Shown piece after piece: positions 35,999-46,035 of a stretch of 64,000 bases of DNA. The position numbers and the translations under genes are program-made. The stretch comes from Segatella copri (GTDB taxonomy: Bacteria; Bacteroidota; Bacteroidia; Bacteroidales; Bacteroidaceae). The stretch is taken from positions 2,937,501-3,001,500 of the forward strand of contig NZ_JAPDUW010000001.1 in NCBI RefSeq assembly GCF_026015295.1, given 5' to 3'. Position 1 is the first letter of the stretch; every line of letters starts with the position of its first letter. The notes below the pieces were generated by a model. It saw only the letters and a program-made list of their open reading frames with translations. It was not told where the DNA came from and ran no database searches.

Positions 35999-36029
35999 TT
36001 TGTTATGTGCCAAAATAAATGTAATTTTG
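35999..36029 (+). promoter_or_regulatory. leuS promoter
   Basis: TTTG (35999-36002), a 19-base spacer, TAATTTTG (36022-36029). A copy of the ACCTTATTATAT motif (36045-36064) lies in the leader, about 30 bases before the ATG and in sense orientation. Confidence 0.75.
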
Positions 36030-36092
36030 CACCTTGAATAGGGTTATACCTTATTATATTTAAGAAAAGAAACATAATTATTAGATAAAACA

Positions 36093-38954
36093 ATGGAATA
36101 CAACTTCAGAGAAATCGAGAAGAAATGGCACCAGAAATGGGTCGAGAACAAGACCTACAAGGTGACTGAGGATGAAAACAAGAAGAAATTCTATGTGCTC
36201 AACATGTTCCCTTATCCATCAGGAGCAGGTTTGCACGTAGGTCACCCACTTGGTTATATCGCTAGCGATATCTATGCACGCTACAAGCGTTTGAACGGAT
36301 TTAACGTACTGAACCCTATGGGTTACGATGCTTACGGATTGCCTGCAGAGCAGTATGCTATCCAGACAGGTCAGCACCCAGAGGTTACTACCGTAGCCAA
36401 CATCAACCGCTATCGTGAGCAGCTCGACAAAATCGGCTTCTCTTTCGACTGGGACCGCGAGGTTCGTACCTGCGACCCTAAGTATTACCATTGGACTCAG
36501 TGGGCTTTCCAGAAGATGTTCAACTCATTCTTCTGCAACAGCTGCCAGAAGGCTCAGCCTATCGAGAAGCTCATCAAGCGCTTCGAGGAGAAGGGTTCTG
36601 CTGACTTGAACGTAGCTCAGAACGAGCAGATTGACTTCACTGCCGAGGAGTGGAACAGCTACGACGACGTGAAGAAGCAGCAGATTCTGATGAACTACCG
36701 CATCGCTTACCTCGGCGAAACCATGGTTAACTGGTGCCCAGGTCTGGGTACTGTGCTTGCCAACGACGAGGTAGTAAACGGCGTAAGTGAGCGTGGCGGT
36801 TACCCTGTCATCCAGAAGAAGATGCAGCAGTGGTGTTTGAGAACATCTGCTTACTCTCAGCGTCTGCTCGACGGTTTGGAAACCATCCAGTGGAGCGACA
36901 GTATCAAGGAAACACAGAAGAACTGGATTGGCCGTTCTGAGGGTACAGAGGTAGTATTCTCTGTAAAGGACAGTGACGTGAAGTTCACCATCTTCACTAC
37001 CCGTGCCGATACTATGTTTGGTGTAACCTTCATGGTTCTGGCTCCAGAGAGCGAATATGTTCAGCAGGTAACTACTGCCGAGCAGAAGGAAGAGGTAGAG
37101 AAATATCTCGACTACGTGAAGAAGCGTACCGAGTTGGACCGTATGGCTAACCACAGCGTAACAGGTGTATTCTCAGGAAGCTACGCCATCAATCCATTCA
37201 CCGGCGAGGCAATCCCAGTATGGATTTCAGAATATGTATTGGCAGGATATGGTACAGGTGCCATCATGGCTGTGCCAGCTCACGATAGCCGTGACTACGC
37301 TTTTGCCAAGCACTTCAACCTGCCTATCATTCCTCTTATCGAGGGTGCTGATGTTTCAGAGGAGAGCTTCGATGCCAAGGAAGGCATCGTAACCAACTCA
37401 CCTGTAGCAGGAAAGAGCAGCATGGATGGTTTCTCTCTGAACGGACTCACCGTGAAGGAGGCTATCGCAGCTACCAAGAAGTTTGTTACCGAGAAGGGCA
37501 TCGGCCGAGTAAAGGTAAACTATCGTCTCCGTGACGCCATCTTCTCACGTCAGCGCTACTGGGGTGAGCCATTCCCTGTATATTACAAGGACGGAATGCC
37601 ACAGATGGTTCCAGAGGAGTGCCTGCCACTCGAATTGCCAGAGATTGAGACCTACAAGCCAACAGAGACTGGCGAGCCACCATTGGGCAGAGCCAAGAAG
37701 TGGGCTTGGGATACAGAGAAGAAAGAGGTGGTTGACAAGAGCCTCGTAGATAACAAGACTGTATTCCCACTGGAGCTCAACACTATGCCAGGTTTCGCAG
37801 GTTCTTCTGCTTACTACCTGCGCTACATGGATCCTCACAACGATGAGGCACTCGTAGGCAAGAAGGCTGATGAGTACTGGCAGAACGTGGACCTCTACGT
37901 AGGTGGTTGCGAGCATGCTACCGGTCACTTGATTTACTCTCGTTTCTGGAACAAGTTCCTCTTCGACCTCGGCGTAAGCTGCAAGGAAGAGCCATTCCAG
38001 AAGCTGGTGAACCAGGGTATGATCCAGGGCCGCTCTAACTTCGTTTACCGCATCAACAGCGATGACCACGACAAGGCTCCTGTATTCGTAAGCCTGAACC
38101 TGAAGAAGGATTACGACGTAACTCCTATCCACGTAGATGTAAATATCGTAAGCAACGATGTATTGGATATCGAGGCATTCAAGGCTTGGCGCCCTGAGTA
38201 TCAGAACGCTGAGTTCATCCTGGAGGATGGCAAGTACATCTGCGGATGGGCCATCGAGAAGATGTCTAAGAGTATGTTCAACGTGGTGAATCCAGATATG
38301 ATTGTCGAGAAGTATGGTGCTGATACCCTGCGTCTCTACGAAATGTTCCTGGGTCCTGTAGAGGCCAGCAAGCCTTGGGATACCAACGGTATCGACGGTT
38401 GCCACCGCTTCCTGAAGAAGTTCTGGGGCTTGTTCTATGAGAACCGCTCAGACAACTTCCTTCCATCAGCCGACGAGGCAGCGAAACCAGAGAGCCTGAA
38501 GAGCGTTCACAAGCTCATCAAGAAGGTAAGTGAGGATATCGAGAAGTTCTCTTACAACACTTCTATCTCAGCCTTCATGATTGCCGTGAACGAACTCGGT
38601 CAGCAGAAGTGCCGCAACAAGGAACTCCTGAAGGATCTCGTCATCCTCATCGCTCCATTCGCTCCACACATAGCAGAAGAGTTATGGGAGGCACTTGGCG
38701 AGCAGGGCAGCGTCTGCGATGCAGCATGGCCTAAGTATGATGAGCAGTATCTGAAGGAGAACGACATGCAGCTCACCATTTCCTTCAACGGTAAAGCTCG
38801 TTTCCAGATGACTTTCCCTGTGGATACTCCTAACGAGGAAATCCAGAAGCAGGTATTGGCAGACGAGAAGAGCCAGAAGTACTTGGAGGGATTCAACGTA
38901 TTGAAGGTAATCATCGTACCAAAGAAGATCGTCAACGTGGTGTTGAAAAAGTAA
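36093..38954 (+). CDS. leuS: Leucyl-tRNA synthetase
   Basis: The 953-residue class I synthetase charges tRNA-Leu. The HIGH-type motif is HVGH (48-51) in [16 protein letters not shown]; the KMSKS loop is at 723-727. The CP1 editing domain is present ([19 protein letters not shown] with the conserved Asp), and the C-terminal domain ends in KIVNVVLKK. It is longer than E. coli LeuRS (860) because of Bacteroidota-typical insertions, including one near residues 150-190 after CNSCQKAQ. Codon use is strongly biased, as expected for a highly expressed gene. Confidence 0.97.
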   Translation: MEYNFREIEKKWHQKWVENKTYKVTEDENKKKFYVLNMFPYPSGAGLHVGHPLGYIASDIYARYKRLNGFNVLNPMGYDAYGLPAEQYAIQTGQHPEVTTVANINRYREQLDKIGFSFDWDREVRTCDPKYYHWTQWAFQKMFNSFFCNSCQKAQPIEKLIKRFEEKGSADLNVAQNEQIDFTAEEWNSYDDVKKQQILMNYRIAYLGETMVNWCPGLGTVLANDEVVNGVSERGGYPVIQKKMQQWCLRTSAYSQRLLDGLETIQWSDSIKETQKNWIGRSEGTEVVFSVKDSDVKFTIFTTRADTMFGVTFMVLAPESEYVQQVTTAEQKEEVEKYLDYVKKRTELDRMANHSVTGVFSGSYAINPFTGEAIPVWISEYVLAGYGTGAIMAVPAHDSRDYAFAKHFNLPIIPLIEGADVSEESFDAKEGIVTNSPVAGKSSMDGFSLNGLTVKEAIAATKKFVTEKGIGRVKVNYRLRDAIFSRQRYWGEPFPVYYKDGMPQMVPEECLPLELPEIETYKPTETGEPPLGRAKKWAWDTEKKEVVDKSLVDNKTVFPLELNTMPGFAGSSAYYLRYMDPHNDEALVGKKADEYWQNVDLYVGGCEHATGHLIYSRFWNKFLFDLGVSCKEEPFQKLVNQGMIQGRSNFVYRINSDDHDKAPVFVSLNLKKDYDVTPIHVDVNIVSNDVLDIEAFKAWRPEYQNAEFILEDGKYICGWAIEKMSKSMFNVVNPDMIVEKYGADTLRLYEMFLGPVEASKPWDTNGIDGCHRFLKKFWGLFYENRSDNFLPSADEAAKPESLKSVHKLIKKVSEDIEKFSYNTSISAFMIAVNELGQQKCRNKELLKDLVILIAPFAPHIAEELWEALGEQGSVCDAAWPKYDEQYLKENDMQLTISFNGKARFQMTFPVDTPNEEIQKQVLADEKSQKYLEGFNVLKVIIVPKKIVNVVLKK

Positions 38955-38969
38955 TTTATTGATAATATA

Positions 38970-39010
38970 CAGAAGGTCGTCTCATCTAAAAATGGGCGAC
39001 CTTCTGTGCT
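38970..39010 (+). terminator. Hairpin after leuS
   Basis: CAGAAGGTCG (38970-38979) pairs with CGACCTTCTG (38997-39006). The following sequence (TGCTTTAAAAA) has only a short T-run, so termination may be partial and the YitT gene 23 bases on may be read through. Confidence 0.6.
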
Positions 39011-39032
39011 TTAAAAATACGAGGAAAATATT

Positions 39033-39989
39033 ATGCAAATAGCAATCAGTCAAACAATTAAGAATGAGTGCAAGGATTATTTCTACATCACCCTTGGACT
39101 CTTGCTTTACACATTTGGATGGACCATTTTTCTGCTTCCATACCAGATAGTAACGGGTGGCGTAACGGGTATCGCAGCCGTGATTTACTACGGCACGGGA
39201 ATACCTATCTATTTGTCTTATTTTCTCATTAATGCCGCCTTGCTGCTTGCAGCGCTGAAGATTCTGGGATTCAAGTTCATGGTGAAGACCGTCTATGCCA
39301 TCATCATGCTCTCCGTGTTCCTGGCGCTGGCGCAAGACTGGATGATAGGTGAAGATGGCAAGATGGTGCAGATATTGGGAGAGGGACAGGACTTCATGTC
39401 GCTCATCATCGGCTGTCTGTTTACGGGTTTATCACTCGCCATCGTCTTTCTGCATAATGGAAGTACAGGTGGAACGGATATCATTGCTGCCATCGTCAAC
39501 AAATATCACAACATCTCGCTGGGCCGTGTGCTCATCTTCGTGGATCTCCTCATCGTGGGCAGTTCATTCTTTGTCTTCAATGCGAAACCAGAGTTTACCA
39601 CGATAGATGCCGTTAGAAAGGTAGTATTCGGTCTCTGTACGATGGTGATAGAAAACCTGGTACTCGACTATGTGATGAATGCCAAGCGAGAAAGTGTGCA
39701 GTTTATGATATTCAGCAAGAAATATCAGGAGATAGCCAATGCCATCGGTATGCAGATGGATCATGGCGTAACCATTCTCGATGGCCACGGCTGGTACACG
39801 GGCAACGAGATGAAAGTGCTCTGTATTCTGGCAAAGAAGAACGAGAGCGTCACCATCTTCCGTATCGTCAAGATCATCGACCCAAATGCCTTTGTAAGTC
39901 AGAGTTCCGTAATCGGTGTGTATGGCGAGGGATTTGATGAGATGAAGGTGAAAATCAAAGATAAAGACATTAAAACAATTAAAAGTTAA
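39033..39989 (+). CDS. YitT-family membrane protein (DUF2179 C-terminus)
   Basis: The 318-residue protein has five or six N-terminal membrane helices (about 15-210; segments LLPYQIVTGGVTGIAAVIYYGTG and FLHNGSTGGTDIIAAIVNKY are diagnostic). A cytosolic DUF2179 domain follows (about 220-318, GVTILDGHGWYTGNEMKVLCILAKK...DPNAFVSQSSVIGVYGEGF). Function in the family is unknown; some members are linked to spore or envelope processes in Firmicutes. It lies after leuS and before rdgB, a common Bacteroidota neighbourhood. Confidence 0.9.
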   Translation: MQIAISQTIKNECKDYFYITLGLLLYTFGWTIFLLPYQIVTGGVTGIAAVIYYGTGIPIYLSYFLINAALLLAALKILGFKFMVKTVYAIIMLSVFLALAQDWMIGEDGKMVQILGEGQDFMSLIIGCLFTGLSLAIVFLHNGSTGGTDIIAAIVNKYHNISLGRVLIFVDLLIVGSSFFVFNAKPEFTTIDAVRKVVFGLCTMVIENLVLDYVMNAKRESVQFMIFSKKYQEIANAIGMQMDHGVTILDGHGWYTGNEMKVLCILAKKNESVTIFRIVKIIDPNAFVSQSSVIGVYGEGFDEMKVKIKDKDIKTIKS

Positions 39990-40071
39990 AAGTTTATAGC
40001 GGCTTCGCCGTATAGCAAGAAGCACTATTGCAAGAATGCCCTATAAACTATTAACTATAAATTATAAACTT

Positions 40072-40683
40072 ATGAAAAGGATAGTTTTTGCAACAAATAA
40101 CCAGCATAAGCTCCAGGAGATTCGCGACATCCTGGGCAGCGACTACGAAGTAGTATCGCTGAAGGAGATAGGATGCGATGTGGATATTCCTGAAACAGGC
40201 AACACATTGGAAGAGAATGCCTTGCAGAAGGCGCAGTATGTTTATGACCATTACCACGTAAGTTGCTTTGCCGATGATACCGGTCTGGAGGTAGAGGCAC
40301 TAGATGGTGCCCCTGGTGTTCACAGTGCCCGCTATGCTGAGGGTACCGACCACGACAGTGAGGCTAACATGGCTAAGCTGTTGAGAGAACTGGATGGTAA
40401 GGAAAACCGCCAGGCCCGCTTCCGCACCGTTATCTGCTACATCGAGAAGCAGGATGTATGTCCTTGCGGCTGCACCAGCATCAAGAAAATCCACCAGTTC
40501 GAGGGTATCGTAAACGGCCATATCGCTACCGAGAAGCATGGTACCGAAGGCTTCGGCTACGACCCAATCTTCGTTCCTGAAGGATATGACCAGAGTTTTG
40601 CTGAGCTGGGTGAGGAAATCAAGAACGGCATCAGCCACAGAGCCAGAGCCGTGAAAAAACTCGTGGAATATCTGAAGAAATAA
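40072..40683 (+). CDS. rdgB: Non-canonical purine NTP pyrophosphatase (RdgB/HAM1)
   Basis: The 203-residue enzyme removes dITP, ITP and XTP from the nucleotide pool. Hallmarks are [12 protein letters not shown] (substrate loop, 6-17), [50 protein letters not shown] and the final ISHRARA. The ATG at 40072 is used; an upstream frame from 40036 reads through an AT-rich simple repeat. The 39990-40071 gap contains TAAACT/AGTTTA type repeats and a GCGGCTTCGCCG hairpin. The next gene starts 1 base after the stop. Confidence 0.96.
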   Translation: MKRIVFATNNQHKLQEIRDILGSDYEVVSLKEIGCDVDIPETGNTLEENALQKAQYVYDHYHVSCFADDTGLEVEALDGAPGVHSARYAEGTDHDSEANMAKLLRELDGKENRQARFRTVICYIEKQDVCPCGCTSIKKIHQFEGIVNGHIATEKHGTEGFGYDPIFVPEGYDQSFAELGEEIKNGISHRARAVKKLVEYLKK

Positions 40684-40684
40684 T

Positions 40685-41581
40685 ATGATCAATTCTCTTT
40701 CGATACTAATCCCTACATATAATAATGTATGCCTTGAGCTTGTAAAGTCCTTACAAGCTCAAGCCGCTGCATTGCCCGATTTCGAGTACGAAATTCTGGT
40801 GGCAGACGATGGCAGCACCGACCGCCTCACCATCTATGAAAACCGCGAGATACGCTCGCTACCCTACTGCCGCTATATCGAAAGAGAAAAGAACGTGGGC
40901 AGGGCGGCCATCCGCAACTTTCTGGCAGAAAAAGCCCTGCATCCCTGGTTGCTGTTCATAGATAGCAATATGCAAGTAATTCATCCTCAATATCTTACCA
41001 CATACCTGCAATCAGAAGAAAGCGACGTTATCTATGGTGGATACCAGATTAAGCGAAACGATGAGAAATACCAACACAATCTGCGCTACATCTTTGAGTG
41101 CATCGGTACCCAGAATGCTGACTACAAGCAGCGCCAAGCCAATCCATACGGAGATTTCCATACCTCCAACTTTATGGTAAGGCAAGACATTATGCTGCAA
41201 TATCCACTGGATGAGCGATTTATCACCTATGGCTACGAAGACGTGCTATGGGGAAAAACGCTCCAAGAAAACCAAATCAAGATATTGCATATAGACAATA
41301 CATTGGGATATGAGAATTTCATCGGCAACATGAGTTTCCTCTATAAGACAGAAGAGAGCCTGCGCACCCTCAACCAGTTTAAGGAAGAACTGCAGGGCTA
41401 CTCCAAAGTACTGGATTATGCCCTGAAAATGAAACGCTGGCATCTCTATCCATTCTGCCAAAAACTATATCCCCTGCTCAGTTTGCCAATAAAAGCTAGG
41501 CTCACAGGCAATAAACCCAGCATTTTCTGGTTTAATATATATAAGTTATTATACTATATACATTTAGACAGAAACATATAA
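40685..41581 (+). CDS. Family 2 glycosyltransferase
   Basis: The 298-residue GT-A enzyme has nucleotide-binding start SILIPTYNNV, VADDGSTDRL with the first Asp, and LFIDSNMQV in place of the usual DxD (D-S-N), a variant seen in some GT2 proteins. Other marks are a mid-region FHTSNFMVRQDIM and the ED-type YEDVLWG, the catalytic-base area. It starts 1 base after rdgB and 19 bases before porZ. It opens the surface-glycan cluster. Confidence 0.88.
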   Translation: MINSLSILIPTYNNVCLELVKSLQAQAAALPDFEYEILVADDGSTDRLTIYENREIRSLPYCRYIEREKNVGRAAIRNFLAEKALHPWLLFIDSNMQVIHPQYLTTYLQSEESDVIYGGYQIKRNDEKYQHNLRYIFECIGTQNADYKQRQANPYGDFHTSNFMVRQDIMLQYPLDERFITYGYEDVLWGKTLQENQIKILHIDNTLGYENFIGNMSFLYKTEESLRTLNQFKEELQGYSKVLDYALKMKRWHLYPFCQKLYPLLSLPIKARLTGNKPSIFWFNIYKLLYYIHLDRNI

Positions 41582-41600
41582 AAACGTAGCATAACCCAAT

Positions 41601-43631
41601 ATGAACAAGAAGATATCAGTCATCATCATAGCGCTGCTGCTTCAGGTAGTACAACTGCAAGCAGCCATAGGCGACTGGAAAGCCTACATGGCGTACCACA
41701 ACGTACAGGAGATAGAACAAGCCGGAAACCTGGTATTTGTCCAGGCTTCCAACAACCTATATGTCTACAATCAGAACGACCAGAGCATCCAGACATTCAG
41801 CAAGATAGACTATCTGAGCGCTTGCGACATCGAGCACATCGCCTACTGCCAAGCTGCCCATCGCCTGCTCATCCTCTATAGCAACTCCAACATCGACCTC
41901 ATGAACACGAGTAATTATGAGGTTACCAATCTGGCAGATTACTATAATGCCTCTACCACAGGCGACAAGACCATCTATGATATCTATGTAAACGACAAAT
42001 ATGCCTACATGAGCAATGGTTTCGGCATCGTAAAAGTAAACGTGGCAGATGGAGAAATCAGCGATACATACAACTTAGGCTTCAAGGTAAACTGGTGCGA
42101 AATCAAGGATAATTGCATCTATGCCTATAGCCAAACAGATGGTCAATATCGCGCTCCCCTCTCAGTTAACTTGCTCGATAAGAACAACTGGAGCAAGGTG
42201 GGAGGCTATGCTGCAAAACAGCAAGCAGACAAGAGCGAACTCAAGCAGATGGTAAGCACGCTGAATCCTGGAGGACCAAAGTATAACTATTTTGGCTTCA
42301 TGAAGTTTGCCAACAATCAACTGTATACTTGTGATGGTGGATTTGCAGTAGGCATCTCTAGAAAAGGCTGTATCCAGATGCTAAAGAATGAAGAATGGAA
42401 CATCTATCCAGACGACAACATAAGCTCTAAGACAAATGTAACTTATGAAAATTTGGAATGTCTGGACTATGACCCTACTGATACAAGTCATATCTTTGTA
42501 GGAGGCAGAAATGGTCTCTACGAATACAAAAATGGAAACTTCGAAAAATATTATAACTACGAGAACTCTCCAATAGAAAGATATAATAACAGAAGCAAAG
42601 AATACGAGCTCATAACGGGAGTGAAATTTGACAAAGAGGGCAATCTTTGGATGCTGAATAGTCAAGCTCCGACTCAATCGCTTATAGAATTTACTAAAGA
42701 TAAGCAATGGATAAGCCATCAGCTACCTGACTTGATGAAACTTGACGATGCAGGTTTTACCAATAAGAGTCTTGGCTTATTGGGAAATATGCTGATTGAT
42801 AGCAGAGGCCTCTTATGGTTTGTCAATAACCACTGGATTGTACCTTCTCTCTATTGTTATCAGTTTTCTGAAGACAATTCGGAAGAAAGACTTAACGCTT
42901 TCACTAGTTTTGTAAATGAAGATGGAACAGAAGTATCAGTAGGTGCTGTGAGATGCGCAGCAGAAGACAAGGATGGCAATATCTGGATAGGCACCAGTGC
43001 TGGTCCTTTATTATTAGATCCTAACCAGATAACAGCATCTGCACCAACATTTACCCAAGTGAAAGTACCTAGAAATGATGGCACTAACTATGCAGACTAT
43101 CTGCTGAGTGGAATAGACGTTTCTTGTATAGCTGTAGATGGAGCCAACCGCAAATGGTTTGGTACCAAAAAAAATGGCATATATCTTATCAGTGAGGATA
43201 ATCTATCAGAAATACATCATTTCACCACACTTAATAGTCCTCTGCTTTCCAACGGAATAGAATCTATCGCCATCAATGAAAAAACGGGCGAAGTATTTAT
43301 TGGAACAGACAAAGGTCTATGCTCATATATGTCTGACTCCAGTACTCCAAACGAAAGCATGACTTCTGATAATGTGTGGGCTTATCCTAATCCTGTAAAA
43401 CCTGACTACACAGGACTTATAACCATAGTAGGACTGAGCCAAAACGCCGATGTCAAGATACTTACTTCGAATGGTAGGATAGTAAATGAAGGCAAGAGTA
43501 ATGGCGGTACATACACCTGGAATGGTTGTGATGCTAATGGGAAAAAAGTAGCCAGTGGCATATATATGGTTGCTACTGCCACTAATGATGTGGAAAAAGG
43601 CACTGTCTGCAAAATAGCTATTATAAAGTAA
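41601..43631 (+). CDS. porZ: PorZ-like type IX secretion protein
   Basis: The 676-residue protein has a signal peptide (about 1-21). The PorZ N-terminal beta-propeller pattern is clear: GDWKAYMAYHNVQEIEQAGNLVFV, LYVYNQNDQSIQTFSKIDYLSACDI. A second propeller has two-component-regulator-type blades (DKDGNIWIGTSAGPLLLD; NRKWFGTKKNGIYLI). A C-terminal type IX sorting domain follows (VWAYPNPVKPDYTG...VKILTSNGRIVNEG...NGKKVASGIYMVA). In Porphyromonas gingivalis PorZ sits on the surface in the attachment complex and binds A-LPS. Slightly shorter than the P. gingivalis protein. Its place among glycosyltransferase genes fits a link to the glycan that anchors secreted proteins. Confidence 0.9.
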   Translation: MNKKISVIIIALLLQVVQLQAAIGDWKAYMAYHNVQEIEQAGNLVFVQASNNLYVYNQNDQSIQTFSKIDYLSACDIEHIAYCQAAHRLLILYSNSNIDLMNTSNYEVTNLADYYNASTTGDKTIYDIYVNDKYAYMSNGFGIVKVNVADGEISDTYNLGFKVNWCEIKDNCIYAYSQTDGQYRAPLSVNLLDKNNWSKVGGYAAKQQADKSELKQMVSTLNPGGPKYNYFGFMKFANNQLYTCDGGFAVGISRKGCIQMLKNEEWNIYPDDNISSKTNVTYENLECLDYDPTDTSHIFVGGRNGLYEYKNGNFEKYYNYENSPIERYNNRSKEYELITGVKFDKEGNLWMLNSQAPTQSLIEFTKDKQWISHQLPDLMKLDDAGFTNKSLGLLGNMLIDSRGLLWFVNNHWIVPSLYCYQFSEDNSEERLNAFTSFVNEDGTEVSVGAVRCAAEDKDGNIWIGTSAGPLLLDPNQITASAPTFTQVKVPRNDGTNYADYLLSGIDVSCIAVDGANRKWFGTKKNGIYLISEDNLSEIHHFTTLNSPLLSNGIESIAINEKTGEVFIGTDKGLCSYMSDSSTPNESMTSDNVWAYPNPVKPDYTGLITIVGLSQNADVKILTSNGRIVNEGKSNGGTYTWNGCDANGKKVASGIYMVATATNDVEKGTVCKIAIIK

Positions 43632-43633
43632 TA

Positions 43634-44587
43634 ATGAGACAACTGACGTATGTAAGTTATATAAAAATATGGGCAATGATAATCGTGGTATTTTATCATT
43701 GCCTTTGCGGCTATAGCAATATATGGGGTGAAGAATATTCTTGGCAAACAGTACCCACATGGTATCATCTATCCCATATATTGGTATATTTCCACATACC
43801 CATTTTTACCCTAATGAGTGCATATTTATACGGACATTTAAGTTGCTCAGGCAGATACCAAAGTTCGTGTTCCTTTATCTGTAAAAAGACAAAACGCCTC
43901 CTTATACCATATATCGTGTGGGGCTTACTCATCTGTATCATTCAAAAATGGGACTTGACATATTTACTATGTGGAATATCACATCTATGGTACTTATTCT
44001 TTTTATTTGAAGCCTTTATCATATTCCATTTCATCAATAAAATTCCTCATTGGAGCAAATACATTTTACTTATATCCTTATATTCAGCGTGTTGTATTAT
44101 CAACTATTATAATCCGACTCCCTTTATGGGAATAGGTTATTTTGTTAGATATATGCCCTATTTCATCATAGGCTATTATATATACTTCATCTTAGAAAGA
44201 GACATCATAAAGAAAAAGGTTGCTTCTTATACAGCAATCGCATGCTCACTTCTATTTGCACTAGAGTATGTATTAGACAACAACAAATTCATACTCGCAG
44301 GATTGAGCCTCCTCCTCATTATCTGCATCACCATCCTAAGCAAACAAAATGAAACACAGCTGGTAGGCAGAAAAAGAATATTAAAACTGGATAAATATGC
44401 GATGGGTATATATATCATACACCATATCATCATACTGGAGACCAATAGTTCCACCCTAGGACAGCAATCTATGGAGCATTACATCCTTTATCCCATCGTG
44501 CTATTCATTATGAGCCTTGGCATATCTTGGCTCATCACATACATCTTGCAAAAGTCAAAACTTGGAAATATTATAATCGGCTCTTAA
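43634..44587 (+). CDS. Acyltransferase family 3 membrane protein
   Basis: The 317-residue polytopic protein has about ten helices and the acyltransferase-3 pattern: YIKIWAMIIVVFYHC with the catalytic-type His, then FHIPIFTLMSAYLYG, KTKRLLIPYIVWGLL, and ISHLWYLFFLFEAF. These enzymes put O-acetyl or similar groups on surface sugars. It starts 2 bases after porZ, so the two are translationally close and probably act in the same pathway. Confidence 0.87.
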   Translation: MRQLTYVSYIKIWAMIIVVFYHCLCGYSNIWGEEYSWQTVPTWYHLSHILVYFHIPIFTLMSAYLYGHLSCSGRYQSSCSFICKKTKRLLIPYIVWGLLICIIQKWDLTYLLCGISHLWYLFFLFEAFIIFHFINKIPHWSKYILLISLYSACCIINYYNPTPFMGIGYFVRYMPYFIIGYYIYFILERDIIKKKVASYTAIACSLLFALEYVLDNNKFILAGLSLLLIICITILSKQNETQLVGRKRILKLDKYAMGIYIIHHIIILETNSSTLGQQSMEHYILYPIVLFIMSLGISWLITYILQKSKLGNIIIGS

Positions 44588-44601
44588 TAATTCACATAAC
44601 A

Positions 44602-46014
44602 ATGTATAATAACAAAAGATTCATAACATTTATCATCATAAGCGCACCAATCATCTTATTGGGAATTTTGCAGATATTACCAACATTTGATGATTGGACA
44701 ACTTTGTCGGCTCCCAACAGAGATCCAAATTTCCTACAATATTTTCTTCCTTATGGAATGACTTGGCGACCAGGAGATGCCCTCATTGGCTATGTCAATG
44801 GATTAAGCCCTAAGTTTTTTCCTACCTTGAATCATATCCTTGTATTCACCTCACATATAGGAAGTATGATTATGGTATATCTTATCATACAAAAGCTAGG
44901 ATTTAAGCCAATATCCAGAAATATCGCCACCATATTTTTCTATATATCCCCCTGTGTACTAGGAAATATCCTTAGTTGCGATGCTACCAACCAAAGTTTT
45001 GCACATTTCTTTGGAATCCTATCTGTATATCTATATTTAAGTATCAACAACAAATATAAATATATAGCATGGACCATTTGCGTCTATCTATCAGCAGCCT
45101 TCAAGGACAATGGCATAGCCTGGGCCATTATTCCCCCTATCGTAAGCTTTGCCTTCCTAAAAATAGAGAAAGAAACATTAAGGGAAGACTTGATGATAGG
45201 CTTAGCCATTGCCATCATATATGGCGTGATAAGACTCACCATTCCCCATAACCTATTTATCAATGCCAGCTATGCTGATGATATAGTCAGCCTACACAGC
45301 CGTATTAAAGGATTTGTTACTTGGATAGGATATACATGGTTTTCTGCTGATTATATATGCATTGTACATCAGCCTAGCAGAAATCTTCTTGTGGCAACAT
45401 TAACTCTATTCATGTCTCTTCCACTTATGATAATATTGTGGAAAAACAAAAATATATGGCAAGGTAAGACCATCTTTTGCTTATTGGCAGCTTTCACTCT
45501 AGTAGTATCTCCTAATCTACTCATCAGCATGACCATCATGAACGCTTATGGCTCACTGGGCATAGCTGCTATTATTATGGCCTACTTAATAGAGAAAAGT
45601 CAGTTATCAAAGAAAAAGATATCTACCTTATTATATTTATATATTTTATCTGCAGCCATTGTAGATATTCACCATTGGTATAACGCATGGCAAACTTCTC
45701 TTCCTGAAAAGAGCATATCACAAGCCATCGTTCAAAAGACAGGAAAACCTGTGGATAAAGCATACTGCATATTGATAAAAGATGATTATCCCAAGTACTC
45801 ATCCTTCTGCGTACCCAAAGATGAAACTATTGGTTGGGGAAGGTCTATTTGGCATGCCACAGGATACAAATGGCCCCAAGACGTAAACGATACTACCATC
45901 GACAGAACTCATAAGGCTAAAGAAATAGCTTATAGCATAGCCAACCATAAAATAAAACATGGCTATAAAGCTGTTTGGATAGTAAACAAAGAAGAAGTAA
46001 CAGTCATTAAATAA
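44602..46014 (+). CDS. Polytopic membrane protein, GT-C-like
   Basis: The 470-residue protein has about ten membrane helices. The first periplasmic loop carries FDDWTTLSAPNRDPN; an acidic pair there is usual for GT-C glycosyltransferases that use polyprenyl-linked sugars. LPYGMTWRPGDALIGYVNG and AAFKDNGIAW also resemble that group. The soluble C-terminal part (about 385-470) is unassigned. A start at 44527 would overlap the previous gene by 61 bases, so 44602 is preferred. GT-C is a fold-level inference; a flippase or polymerase role cannot be excluded. Confidence 0.7.
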   Translation: MYNNKRFITFIIISAPIILLGILQILPTFDDWTTLSAPNRDPNFLQYFLPYGMTWRPGDALIGYVNGLSPKFFPTLNHILVFTSHIGSMIMVYLIIQKLGFKPISRNIATIFFYISPCVLGNILSCDATNQSFAHFFGILSVYLYLSINNKYKYIAWTICVYLSAAFKDNGIAWAIIPPIVSFAFLKIEKETLREDLMIGLAIAIIYGVIRLTIPHNLFINASYADDIVSLHSRIKGFVTWIGYTWFSADYICIVHQPSRNLLVATLTLFMSLPLMIILWKNKNIWQGKTIFCLLAAFTLVVSPNLLISMTIMNAYGSLGIAAIIMAYLIEKSQLSKKKISTLLYLYILSAAIVDIHHWYNAWQTSLPEKSISQAIVQKTGKPVDKAYCILIKDDYPKYSSFCVPKDETIGWGRSIWHATGYKWPQDVNDTTIDRTHKAKEIAYSIANHKIKHGYKAVWIVNKEEVTVIK

Positions 46015-46035
46015 TCATAAATTAAAAACATCATT

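Noticed and set aside
37545..38405. 286-codon frame antisense to leuS
   Set aside because: leuS is complete with its class I motifs; the antisense frame is a by-product of strong codon bias.
39990..40071. Simple repeat and GCGGCTTCGCCG hairpin before rdgB, considered as a riboswitch
   Set aside because: Only a 4-bp hairpin in AT-rich direct and inverted repeats; no known riboswitch core is recognisable.
45629..45650. ACCTTATTATATTTATAT within the GT-C-like gene, considered as a motif copy
   Set aside because: It is inside a coding frame (STLLYLYIL), so it is explained by protein sequence in AT-rich codons.
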